Shown here: positions 39,551 to 53,100 of the stretch, one piece after another | Position numbering within the stretch: the stretch's first letter is position 1 | Layout: each line of letters opens with the position of its first letter | NCBI GenBank assembly: GCA_034766995.1 | Contig: CM068323.1 | Location: forward strand, 24,654,846-24,718,845 | Direction of reading: 5' to 3' | Source: Acanthacorydalis orientalis | Lineage: Eukaryota; Arthropoda; Insecta; Megaloptera; Corydalidae | DNA: 64,000 nt | The notes under the pieces: generated by a model | Told to the model about the DNA's origin: nothing | The model's input: only the letters and a program-made list of their open reading frames with translations | The model's database searches: none | Made by a program: the position numbers and the translations under genes

Positions 39551-39597
<47 letters not shown>
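39543..39597. repeat. (TA)n array with TACATA start
   Basis: About 55 bases in AT-rich flanks. Confidence 0.9.
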
Positions 39598-39599
<2 letters not shown>

Positions 39600-39870
39600 A
39601 TGCGTGTATATCGATATTCACAATTTATATAAAAATATCTACTATTGACTTCTTTGATTAAGAATAACCTATAAGTTAAAACACTTCCATGCGTGATCGC
39701 AAAATTGTATAAAAGTTAAATAAATGGGAAAAAGGGATCTAATATAAAACTAATGTATGTACAAAATGTATAACTAAAAACGAAAACCGTTGTTATTCGG
39801 GACTCAAACCGCGAACATAATAATAACAATAAATATTGCGAATCTGTCAACAATCAATTATTTTGAATAC

Positions 39871-39886
39871 ATGTATGTGTGTGTGT

Positions 39887-39942
<56 letters not shown>

Positions 39943-39962
39943 GCGCGCGCGCATACACACAC
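39871..39962. repeat. Compound (GT)n(CATA)n(TA)n(CA)n(CG)n array
   Basis: Ordered GT, CATA, TA, CA and GC repeats; purine-pyrimidine alternation is nearly unbroken for about 90 bases. Confidence 0.93.
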
Positions 39963-40749
39963 GTTTTCTTTCCTAAATATAAAATTAACATGACTGGTCT
40001 CATTGTTACAAAACATAAAGCAAGAGTCGCGCATATTGGAAAAAAAACAAAACAAGTGTTCAGTTGCGAAGTGCCGGTCCGATTGACTGTATTTCGCCGA
40101 GAACGGAAAAAGTCAACGATTCGCATAATACGAGAGTTCCAGTTTCATTTTCATGAAATGAAGTCAAATTATCCGCGATTAAACAAACCGGATCGGTTTT
40201 CTTTCGGCACGTTCGGTCGATTATTCGGTTTGATTCTACGTTACTCGAATTTTATTTTATTATTTCCTCGTCGGCAAAGAAAAAAACGTACTGTCTAAAC
40301 GAACACTTTCCACTAACCACAACAAATATAATTCGTATAAATGAACGCTGACTTGTGGGACGTTTGAATGTAACCTTCGAGCAGGCGCAATGTGGCATCG
40401 TACGTTTTTATGAAATAATTTGTAACTTAATAGCACGTACCTGAATATTCGACACGGAGCTATCCGACGATCTTTGGATTCTTGTCGGTCACTGTTTAAA
40501 TTTTACACGGGCCGAGGACACTATTGTTGAAAACATTTTGACAGTTACACATTCTGCGGTTATAAATGTATTCGATTTCGAACTGTCTGTTCAAGACTCG
40601 ACTGGAGGGAGAAAATGATATTATGAAAAAAAAAACAAAACGTTAACGGTCGGACAACTTATAGACCCGTATGAAATTCGCGCGGAAAAGAATTTTACAT
40701 AGAAAATCAATCGACTGTTTTACCGATCTAAGCACATTTTCAAAATAGA

Positions 40750-40809
40750 TGTGTATGCATATGTGTGTGTGTATGTATATGTATGTATATGTGTGTATAT
40801 GTATGTATA

Positions 40810-40863
<54 letters not shown>
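40750..40863. repeat. (GTAT)n(GT)n(TA)n array
   Basis: About 60 bases of GT and GTAT units followed by about 44 bases of TA. Confidence 0.93.
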
Positions 40864-40868
<5 letters not shown>

Positions 40869-42794
40869 TTCCAAAATGTGCCATTCTTAATGATGAAATA
40901 TCATTTAGTTTGCAACAAAGAATAGAGGAAAATAAGCAGGCGAATTTATCACAAAACGGCTTTAGCACTGTGTCAACTAAATTTGTTTGCACAAATCAAT
41001 TATTTTTTCACGCCACAAACGTTAAAATTTCTTTCAGGTCGCAAATATTTAATTAACACTATTGTCGATTTTCGATTACCGATCGTGCGCGTTTCGATTT
41101 CTGTAGACGTACGACTCTATAGATATGTAATCGGACCATCGTTATACTCCGAACTTTAAAATGATGAAAATCAAAGATACAATCATCGACGTTATTATTT
41201 TTACAGTCGTATCGTCGAGAAACGCACACGGGCGACGATCGATAACGAATCGTCGAACGTCGCCGACCGGGACGGTTTCGCGACGTCGATCGCGGGGTGA
41301 AAAAAACGAATCGTTCGTGAATTCGAATACACGTGCACACGTGTAAAAATAGAACGAACTACTTTTTTATTTCCGATTCGTCTACGGAGAACTCGTCACG
41401 TTACCGAACGTCTACGACGTATAAAACTTTACCCGCGCTCGAACCGCTATCGGATATACGTCGGCCCTGCTCGAGGATCGCCATTCGACGCGCCCTACCG
41501 CGCGTGTGTTTCATACAAAAGAAGCGGAACGTATTCCGAAGCATACCTGTTCGTCGATCCGAGTACCGTTTCTTCACGTGAATAGTTATCGGTCCGTTCG
41601 ATCGCCGGACGTGACGCTCTCTCGGATCTAACGGACACGCGTAAAGAAATCCCTCGACGAACCGTTCGCTTTATACGGATTTCATTTCGTGCCGTTCGTA
41701 CTCGTACGTAAATACATATTTTTTTCGTTTCGATATCGAAACGTTAGCTTAGGCATCGGATTAAATATATATATATATATATTCTTTTTTCATTTAAATA
41801 CAATTTATTTATACGAAACTATCGAACATAAATATAAGCGTGGCAGGTTCTGTTAAATAATTGTCTATTCACATTCTATATTTGATTGTATTACGTTTTG
41901 CATTTTTTTTTATTTATTAAAAACGTTTTTTTTTTAAGATTCTTAAGCGATACATTTCTCAATTAAATTCATCAATAGTAAGTCGCTAGAAACAAGCATT
42001 TATTCATAATATCGATAACTGTGTTTTTTTTTTCATTTTTCAATAATCACCACACGGCTATATTCTTTAAAAATCTTGTAAATATCATATAGAATAAATA
42101 TATAGAAAAAACCTGCCGTAAGAGAAGAATACAATGATTGCTCTTGATATTAGTTAATTAATTAATTAGTATTAAAACGGTTACATTTGATTTTTTTCAA
42201 TTGTTTTTTTCGTTAAAAAAGTTGCAATATTCGAATCATTAAAGTAGTTTAAGAACAAACTGCAGGTGCGATACTTCATAGGCACTCTGAAAGATTCCGT
42301 ACCCGACGAAGAATTAACGAGGTCTGGACTCTGACCGCAATAAATGCCGAGCGGCGTTACCGTTTCGTTTATTTACAACGCCCCCCCCCCCGGTAACCGT
42401 CACGGTATCGATTCTACGTACTCGAGGAATTTTATTTATCTATATAGAGGTACTTACTTTTTATGCGATCGCCGCGCCGCGCACGAGTCAATAGCTTATC
42501 GTTAACCGTAGGGTTTTTTCTCTTTTTTTTAAAAAAAAAACACGCTCGCACGACAGAACCTACGAATCCTGTCGGCGCGTACTTCCGTCAAGATTCGCGT
42601 CGATACGGAATTCGTATCGGAAAGACCCGCGAGTCCACACGTCGAAATTCTTTGCGCGACGCACGTACGTACGGATGCGAACGGGCGCACGCGTACGTAC
42701 GTGTGCACGCCGCACGTACGAAACCGTGTGTTCGTGTCCTTTTAAAATATATATTTTATCTATTAATTTTACAAACCTATCCGAATCACTAAAT

Positions 42795-45700
42795 TTATGT
42801 CGATTGCTGCTGCGACTGCGCGTGATCGTTTTCGGCCGGCGGCGGAGGCGAACTCGTCGAACCGGACACGACCTGCGTCAGATCCGGCAGATCGTTCACG
42901 ATTCCGCTCGGCTGATAACTGAACAGAAACGTGACGTGATCAGAGAGCACGACGTGACCGACCGGAGCAATCGATAGCGAATTCGATCGAACCTTTGGCT
43001 CGTCGTCGCCGACGATCTTCGTACGGGACTCGCGACAATGCTGCTCGGATACGGCGTGAAAGTGGGACTAGATTGGTGTTGCTGCTGCTGCTGTTGTTTG
43101 AACTGTACTTGGTCGACACACTGTGTTTTCAACACGCAGTGCGCCTGCGGCGAAAGCGTATCTCGTTGTTGATCTTCCGACTGATTGTCGCTCTCGTGCT
43201 CCGATAATTCTTCCGGTTCGGTTTCCTGTTTAAAAAAGAGCACGCGTACAGGCTAGCGTCGTACGAATCGGAGCGTCGACTCGGTACCTCTTCGGTGCAG
43301 AGCTCGAGCGCCCGTTCCAAAACTTTACGGGCGCTGCTCGACCGTTCGAGAAAGAACCCGTTCGTGCTGTCGTTCGACTGAGCCGGCGGCGACCACGTGT
43401 TGTAGTTGTACTGCGGATTCCCGGGATATTTTTGCTACAGAAATGAATCGTATCGAAACGCGCTCGCACATACGTCGAACGGCTAACGCGGTTTTTTTTT
43501 TTTTAAAAAAAAAAAAAACATACGTCGCACGTAACGACGACTTACTCTGTCCATTTCGTCGTGGAACCAATCGACGGAATTTATCCACTTCTCGCGCATT
43601 TCCGTGTTCTCTTTCATAATCTTGTAGGCGTTCTGGCTTTGGCTGAACAGTGTTACCATGAACTTTATACACTGATAACCCCTTTTCTGATAGTGGTTCT
43701 TACTCCGATGCACGGTTTCATAAAGGCCCTCTCTTTCTTCAGGTACCGCATCTACGATTTAATAATTTTCTTACACGAACCGAAAAAACACGACACGCAA
43801 AGATCACGACAGACACGTACTTTGAATACCGTTCAGAGCGTTACAGACGCGATGCGTTTGCCACGAGTCCTCGATCAACGTCAACGCGAGAAGCAGTTCG
43901 AAGTAGTGACGAAGTTCGTGGCAGTACGCGAACGCGACCTGCCACAATAATTCGCCTAGAACGCCACGGCTGAAATGCGGATTCTCCCACGAACAATACT
44001 GTAAGAGTTTTATGCAATCGTCGGCTATATTCGTATCTTCTATTACTTTTTTTACGTAACTGCAAAACAGACATCGAGATTAATACACACGCGCGCGCGC
44101 GTGCGGGTCGAGCGTACGCGTACCTGTTCCTCTTGAATAACATTTCCTCCGCGTGGGGATGCAGCGTCGCGAGAGGCTCGTGACACGCGGTGTCGCCGTA
44201 AGGATTCGCCAGAGGAGGCACGTATTCTTCGGGCCGTATCGGATGAGCCCGTCCCTCGATTATCGTGACGTTCTCGACATTCGCCGAGTTGAAAGCGTAC
44301 GCGCTTACGTCGCAGCATCGTACGAGCGTGATCACGACCTGATGCAGTTTACTCAGTTCCGGGTACTGGTATTTGATAGCGGGACCGGGGCCCTCGTCCA
44401 ACGCGACTTGCATGAACGTCGTCGGCACGTTCAGCTAGAGAAGAGCGAGGTCACTATCGACGGCACGTGCTTTCGGCCGGTCACGTCGAAACGCGACAGG
44501 ACCGAAGTCACTTTCGAATAAGGGACGGACCGCTTTCTCTCGAAACCGTTACCTTGAGCAGTTGGGCTCGTTCCGATACGCCCAACGCGGCGTACATGTG
44601 AAAAAGCGTGAAGTAATGCGGGAGATGTCGACCGTGTTCGCTGACTTCTCGGTGTAACAACGACAGTACGGCGTATAACAAGTGATCGCTCAGAGTGGCG
44701 TTCGGTTCTAAGAGAATCGCTAAAAACATTTTTTTACTCATCGTATCGCGAATTTTTTCTTTCGAAAAGAAAAAAAGTAACTCACCGGGTGCATTCGACA
44801 GTGGTGGAGGACAAGGTCCATCTTGTAATGAAAAATGAGCCAAGAGAACTATAAGCTTCATAAATGCTGACCGCACCTCATTACTGGGACAACTTAAAAG
44901 ATACTCGCAGAACCTATAAGATTCACGCACGTTCGTTTACGTAGAAAACAGTGTACATTCGATATTTTAAAAGTACGGTTAAACAAATCAAAACATTATG
45001 CGTTTATTATTTAATATATTATATTTATAGACATCCGAGAATGTTGTTTATTGTAGTAACATCATCGTATCTCGTTTCTAAAATATGTTTACGAAATATC
45101 AACTCTGTTTAATAATATTTAATACAGCTAAAGCACTTTAATAAATCATTCGCCCGCTTCTGACAGTTTGACAGATATATATTCTTTATTACATTTTTAT
45201 TTATGTATTCCGTTCAGACTGTATATATTGAAATGTTAAAATAATAAACTAACTGAAAATGATTTTAAGCAAATAAGAATATATACACACGATCGCTCGT
45301 AAGCAGTACATTCTTGCCACGATTATTTCTCATTAAATCACTCGGTGCTGTATTTTTAATTGTAACAATTTCTTTCTCGGGGTTTTTTTTTTATCGAGCG
45401 GTGGTGACGCGGGCCTTTAACCAAACATCGAGATATCTAAGCAAATACGATTTCTTTTTTAGCAAACTTCAGACACTATTAGATATACTCATATCTTGAC
45501 AAAGACATTTTTTGAACATGCTATTTTATGTCTTTTAGGATGGTTCGATGAATAGTCGATTGTCGACTTTCACGACGGTGTAAATAATTTTCTGAATATT
45601 TCATCCTTTATTTTCTTGAACGGTTCATATATTTACATATATATATATACATACATATATATATATATATATATATCATCATATTGGGATTAGAACGTAT

Positions 45701-47102
45701 GATTTTATACCCGTGCGAGGACAACGTATTAACGGGACTGCACGTATAAAAACATTCGATTACAATCTGAATATTCCAGTCACAGCAAAACTCATATAAA
45801 TATACAGACCCTTCAGATACAATCAATACATGTAATAATGAATATATATACACTCTAGAATGAACACACACACTCTAGAATAGAAACACTTTAGAGCGGT
45901 TAGAAATACGCCTAGAAACGTACGAACACGACGTTACGTTAGCGCCAACAACGAACGAGTCGTTTTACACGTTAAAATTATAAAACCGTGAGACGTCCGA
46001 GTCGAATTTAAAATCACCGATACGTTATTTTTTACCTGTGCGGATGCTGAAACAGCATTTTGTGAGCGAACCAAGATCTCGCAGTCGCCGAGGCACGCAG
46101 ATGCATACAGAGGACGTCGTACCAATCGGACGCCGGACCGCGTAACGCTTTCTTCGTGTGTAGGCCGATATGAAACAGAAATCTCGCGGCCAGCTGAACG
46201 GACACCATCGACAGTTGTTCGGCTTCGACGCTCTACGACGCACAAGAAGAACGGACGTTCATACACTCGCGATCGAACGACATTTCGCTTGATTTTTTCA
46301 CAAGCGATCGGAGTTATGACATAAAATTACCAATTTATCTATAGAATTAGATCTGACCGGCGGCGTATTGCACGTGACTAGCTTACGTATAAACGAAAAA
46401 TACTCTACGGAAAACTGACTACGATGATGTAAGAATTTGATGTTCTGTCTCCTGACGCTGTTTTCGATCGGAGCGGGCATTTTTATCATGTTGAATCTGC
46501 AGTCGTCTGAAAAAAAATCGACGTTCGATACGGAAACACGAACGTGCGTACCTCGAAACTCACTCAAAGACACCGAGGCCATTTTCTGCGCTAGGCTGCT
46601 GTCGTCGACGTCGACGCGCGTGTAAAACAACATGTACGCGTTCCACCAACGTTTCTGACGTCTGTACGCCATCCTCTTCATTATGTGGTCGAAAACCTCG
46701 CCCATGTACTCGCCGCCGAAGCACTGCGCCTTCATTTCGTCGTCGTCGTGCATGCGGCACTCCGATACGTCGCCGTCGTCGAATTTATACCATCGCGTGC
46801 TACCGTCGGTTTCCCTGTTTACGACACGGTCACGATCATTTCTCGTACGTCGAGAGATCCGACAGTCGACGCTTACCTGTTCAGTATGTAAGAATAATAA
46901 TGTCCGCCGCTCGCTTGGCCGCTATGAACTACGATTCCACTCAATCGATACCTGGTACACGTGTCACGAGCGTTCGCATCTAAATCACAGTCGATTTCTT
47001 CACCTTCCAATTTCGCTAACCCGGACACTGAAATCAAAATTTCTGCGTTACGGGGCGGACTACGGGCACAGACGGAAAAAGAAAATCGTGCGCACGCACG
47101 TG

Positions 47103-47133
<31 letters not shown>

Positions 47134-50100
47134 GCGCGCACGCACGCGCACGCGCGCGTAATCTTACCGGTGTAAGGTTCCATATCTAAATCTCTCGGAA
47201 ATTCGAAATAGTCATTGAATTTTATGGGGCACAGCCGTTCATAGTCGTACTCGAACCTTTTCAGCTGTATGGCGAGGATCGGGGGTAACTTTTTAACACA
47301 TAACCTTTTGATCGTCACTACTTTTCGGGCACATTTCTCGCAATAGTACGCGTCCGCGCCTTCCAATAATTCACCCTTGACGTACTGTTCGAGCGAATCC
47401 TGCAGGCAACTATGGTTTCGAATATCGACGTTGATTATACTGAACGTCTCCTCTTTCGAGTACCGATGCGGACAATCCTTGCAGATCTTTTGATCCGAAT
47501 ACGATCCGCCGAGTATTTTCGTCATGACCTGCTCGTGCCCGAGAGCTTTGAGCGCTTCGTCTAGGCTCTCGATCAAGCACGTGAAGAATTCGACGGCGTC
47601 TTGCTGCTCCCTCAAATTCACCGGTTCGCCGAGCAGACGAAAATGACGCCACAGACCGCGCGGCACGTAATATTGTAAACGGCTGTACGCGAGATGCCCG
47701 AATATCGCTTGGACCTGCTTTAAAATGACGATGTTGTACTCCTTGCGGGATTCTTCGGGCCCGCACTTTTCGTCGTTACAGTCGTTATCGTTCGATTCCA
47801 GATTGACCTGAAGCGAATAATCGTCGTGAATCTTTACAATTACATACGGTTACGTCGCACCGACCTCTCCTTCGGCTCTTTCTTCGCCGCTGAAATCTTC
47901 GTCCGGGTCGGTCGCGGCACCTTCGCAAGACAGAAGTCCGGTACGGATACTTTCGACCATATAGAGCTGTTGCAGAACGGAATTCATGTAACACGTAGCG
48001 CCGGCGTTCTTCAGCCCGACGAAACCGTCCGGCGGCCTCGGACCGACGGGCGGCAAATAGTCCCACTCTTGCAAGGCCGGTTCGTAATCTTCGAGAACAC
48101 AAGCGTAACGTAACGTGCCGGTCACGGACACGGTGCGCTGAAAATCACTCACCCGAATAAAACATGTCCGTCAACATCGTGACCAGCCGCTGACAGTTCG
48201 GAGCGCATCCGACGCTCAGCGCGACGAGCAAGTCGAACGCGGCCGCTTGAAGCACCGGCGTTCCGCACACGGGAACCGCCGGTTCGCCCGACAACTGTCC
48301 GGTTCGCCAGAGCCGCATCATCTGTTTGGAAGCGGGAAATACGAAATCCTCGACGAGTTCCTAACACACATCATCTGGTTTTCTTACGACCGTCAAAACA
48401 TTTTACGGCGTATTTATTTTACACCTACAGATCAGTTCTACGATAAAGTAAAATCACCTTGATTAGAATCCCCCCTTTCGACTCGTTCGAACCGATCTCG
48501 TACTTTTTATCCGGAGGCATGAAACATAACAGTTCTTTCGCGAGCCCGACGTGACCTTCGAGGACGGCCTCGTGAGGCTGCTGCAGAGCCGGTTCTCGGA
48601 TAGCATCCCGCGCTTTCCTCAACCACGCGATTTCGTTCACGAGCAGAGCTCCGGCCGACGTGAGCTGGCACGACGAGATGAACGCGCAGTTCAATAGACG
48701 ACACAGCAGCTGAAAATACTCGTGCGAGTTGTCGGCGTTTTCGATCACGGTCGTTTCGAGAACGCTGAACAAGAGCGTGATGCAGCGCTGGAGCGCCACA
48801 CGGCTCGCCGCGCCGCACGTACAGACGAGAAAGAACTGCTCGGCGGCCGCTACGCGGATCGCTCGACATCGGCACAGAAGCAACAGATCGATGATGAACA
48901 TCTGCCACATGCGATCGCCGCCGAGCGAATCGAGCGTCGCAGGATTCAAAACCAACGCGACGCTCAACGTCTCCAACGCTTCTTTGCAGACTGAAAACAA
49001 AAACCGATTCGATTCGTTTCCGACGCACGCGCACGTGAAAAAACCCATCACCTAATATATCGTCGGTGTCTATTCGAACTTGATTCGATGGATCGCACAT
49101 CGTATGTAAGACGTCGGCTCCGGCATTGACGGCTTGTAAATTACCGCTCGACGCCGCCCACGCCAATCGAACGATAGCTAAGGTCGTTCCCTGGGCGGGT
49201 AATTCTCCCGACATCGCTTGCGTGAACAGAGGCTGCGATCTCTCTCCGCTAGACGTCGACGATAACATCTGAAATATCATAAACTTCACCGATTGCGGTC
49301 ACGGAATCGTACGAAAGTCGACCGCTCGAAATTCGGTTCACCTGTTCGGCGAGGTTATGCGAAACTTTTACGGCGACGGCTCTGATCGTCTGCTCGCCGC
49401 CGTGACCGGGCACGGTCCTTAAAGCGTGACTGAGAGCGAGCGCCGGACTCAAGGGCGAGTTCGGATTGTGGGCGGCGCCGTCCGGCAAACCGAGATCAGG
49501 AGCCGCACCGTCTTCTTCTCCTAGTCGCACCACCACGTTTCCGGCGACGGTCAATAAAAATTTACACACCTTCAGTAAAGACAAATAAGCCGATCTGAAA
49601 AAATCACAGCGAATAAACATTTATACGAGAGCGCTCGAAATTCTGTATTTAACGTATCGCAATCGGATCTTCACCGTTTCGTATGTAGATCGGCGTCGGG
49701 CATAAAATTGTTTCTCGTCAGCATGTCGAGAAACAAATTAACATCGGGACTCGTCATGACGAAATGTTGGAATTCAAAAGCCTTTTCCGATAAAGGATCT
49801 ATCGCCGGCATCAGCAGCGAATACAAGACCTAAAAACAAACGAACACGTCGATTCGACGTAACCGTAACGCGGCACGATCGGTCGATTTTTAAGAACATC
49901 GAAGCCCGCCTCTACTCACTTCCAGATGATACAGGACTTGCGACGCTTGCGGTCCGAAAAATACAGATTCTACCGTAACGTCCGGTACGTTCGAACCGGG
50001 CGGTGTTTCGGATAACGACTGTTGCGGAGGCGGCCTGAATATCCAGTGCAGTCTCTCTATAGTCGCCCGATCGGCCGGCATCAGCTGAACGATCGACCTA

Positions 50101-53100
50101 GCGCCGTCTCGCAGCCCTTCGTGCTGTAATACGCTACCTAGAGTCGACAGTTGCCAAAAGAATTGGGCGTGCGACGGGTTCTGAGACATCGACTGTAATT
50201 CACGAGCGTACGTATCAGAGACGATCGCCGAACGCGACGACGTCGAAACGAAACTCACGACTCCGGGGAGAGTGTTCTCCGCTTCCAGATTCGGTCCGTC
50301 GTACGGATGCTGCGGGGAACTGGTCGAACTGTCCGAACTACTGTCGGGCGAACTCGCCATGTTCGAATTCACCTGACTAAGTTTGGCGGTCAGGACCTAC
50401 GAGTCACACGCAAACGAAACGGATTTTATACGTAAGCTCGGACGCGATAAGGCGCGAAGAAAAAACGTCAGACGGTACTCACGGTCTTATCTCTGATCGG
50501 CAAGTGAGCGAGCGGTCGGCGATCGTCGCCGGTATCTAGAGGCTCCCCGCCGCAGAACAACTCTAGGCGAACCGCCGCCACCGACGCTTTAACGTATCTG
50601 AGGACCGCACGTCTTAACGCGGCGACCGTATCGTGGGAATGTGTCAATAACTCTACGTCTTCGCCTTGACGGCCCGGATGTGAAAATCTCACCACTACGA
50701 TTAAGTGTTTACCACGGCAGGCTCTGAAAGTAACGAAAATTCTTCGATGAACTCCGATCGGCGATCGAAATCGATAATTACTTAACACGCTCGTAGAAAC
50801 TTCAAAATCGCACTCGGCGTTCGTACCTGTGAAGAGGCAGTATCTTCCTTTCACCGTTAAAATCTCCATCGCATTCGCTGATATACTCGTGTAAGACTTT
50901 CATCACCCTACACATCTTCACGGCCTCGGCTTGTAATCTAGACTTAATAACTAGTTGTTCCGTATCTAATTTACCTGCAACAGAATACGATCACGTGAAA
51001 ACCGAAACGCCTCGACGATTCTCACGCGTTCGTGACGGAGACACGACGACGACGACCACTCACTCGTTTCGGGATTTTCGACTTTCCTAAGTACGTTGAC
51101 GGTGTCGTAGTGCGCTCTCAGACGATCGCAACACTCGGAAATGAACTGTTCGTGGAATTCGATGAGCGAAGCTTGCAATCGCGGTCCGAGATTAGTATTG
51201 ACCTCTTTCAACAGCTCGATCGCCCGGTTCGCGATTTCCTCTTCGCTGTTCGTGACGACACGCCACAGGTAATCGGTTCCTATCAGATCCGGGTCGTCCA
51301 TCAGCAGCGAGTGTCGTTTTTTCTTCAATTTTCCTTCTTTCGTATTGACCGCTTTAAAAAACCTTTCGAAACACCTACGAGAAAAGTTACTTATCGATCG
51401 TGCACGTTTCGTTTAAAAAAAAAAAAACATCCGAATACGCTCACGTACTTCATGCCGCTTTCGGTCAAAAGTACCGGATCTAACTGGAGGATGTTATTCT
51501 CGAAAAAATCTTTGTTGATTCCCGGATCCAAATCTGGCTCCTCGCCCATCAGTTTCGAAAACCACTTGAAACACGCTTCTCTGTCGCTCACGAACACGGC
51601 ATTTTCGGCCAAGCACTGCCAAATTTGTTTCGCTTGTTCGGCGCACAACCACAACTGGCCGTCTTTCAATAAAAACCGAAGAAAATTCAACCGCTCTTGC
51701 ACCTGAAGCGTGTGCGGATAACGCCGATCGGGAAGATACGTGTTCGCATCGAGATTAGGATTTTCTAAAATCGGGAACGTATGAAACGAAGTGAACGTCT
51801 GAATCTACTTTCGCGAAGCATACCTTTGACTAGCGTTCGTGTTTTCTCCATATACGCGATGAGGCTGTTCGTAACGAGAATGACGAGAGAATGCTGATTT
51901 TGTAACCTTTCTATCACTTCTTGTCTGTAGTACGCGTGGTGGGCTCGTTGTCCGGGCCCTCCCGTATGCGAGGAACTTCCGCCGCCTCCTCCGCCGCCAT
52001 TCTGTTCGTACAGGCAACAGATGTCGTGAATCTGCTTCAACGCCGGTAACGCCCACTGGTCGCTCGCTTTCAGTTCGTCGACGCACCTACGGGTTCGAAT
52101 CGAAATCGAGATTAGAGTTCTCGTCGGCCGTTCGCCCCTCGGGTCTTAAGCCATAAACTACTCTATCGAACATCGCTCTCGACACGGAACGATCCGAATT
52201 CGGAATCGATACGGATTCGATTTTACGATTTTCGATAACGAAAACGGATCGACAGCGTGAACGACGGTGCATACTTATCGAGCCATATGGTTTTCTGAGC
52301 GTCCCTCTCTTGCGAACAACTGTAATCGAGAATTTTGACGTGCGCCGTCAACGCCTGATCCATTATTTCGGTAGGAACGTCCTCGGAATGGGCGAGATTC
52401 CAAAACAGCGTCAGGACCTTCGTAAACGAACGTCTCGGATGAATAGTTTCGGTACGAAAAAAACACAGTGACGTCTATCGACGGAAGTACTCACTTTGTG
52501 GGCCATCACGCCGTCTTTGTCGTCTTCGGCTAACCTACGGATCAACTCGAGCAATTTTTCACGTTGCTTTCTGTTAGCGTTCGTCCAACTCGACTGGAAA
52601 CAGTCGAACAGATGGTCGAGTTGTTCGGGACTGAAATCCCACGCGAGTTTCGCTAAGAGGTCGTGTACGTTCTTAACTATGGCCTCGTGTTTTCCGACCT
52701 GCGCCGACCACACGGCATCGAGGTCCGAAAGACTGAGCGCCCGTTCCTTTATTATGAACCGTAAGATCTTCTCGAGCTTTTCGACGTACTGCGGCTGATG
52801 TAACGAATCGCGCAAGACTATCTCTATCACGTCGTTGTCTTTGAGCCATTTCTGTGAAACACGACCGCCGGTCAGTTCGATAGATCGCTATCGCGCACGA
52901 GAAAACACCGTCTTACCGTCATGCGTTCCGACGTGAGCCAATCTTCCTCTTCCAAGTGATGCCTGTTCGGGTAAAACGCCACACTTCCTATCACTTTGTT
53001 CACCTCGTTCAAAGCGTTCATTTTCCCATTAAAACTAGAAATTTGTAATTGCCTACGAAAACATACGAATTAACGGGACGTGGCCGGAAAAGAAAAACGA

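Noticed and set aside
46552..46563. Longer version of fat facets exon 24 ending at CGAG/GTACGC
   Set aside because: It would leave a 45 bp intron and four extra residues. The GTGAGT donor 12 bases earlier gives a 57 bp intron and better length agreement with USP9X.
47808..47864. Premature stop (TAA) between fat facets exons 21 and 22 as evidence of a pseudogene
   Set aside because: A 57 bp intron with GTCGGT donor and CTTCAG acceptor removes it in phase, and all other 33 exons are intact.
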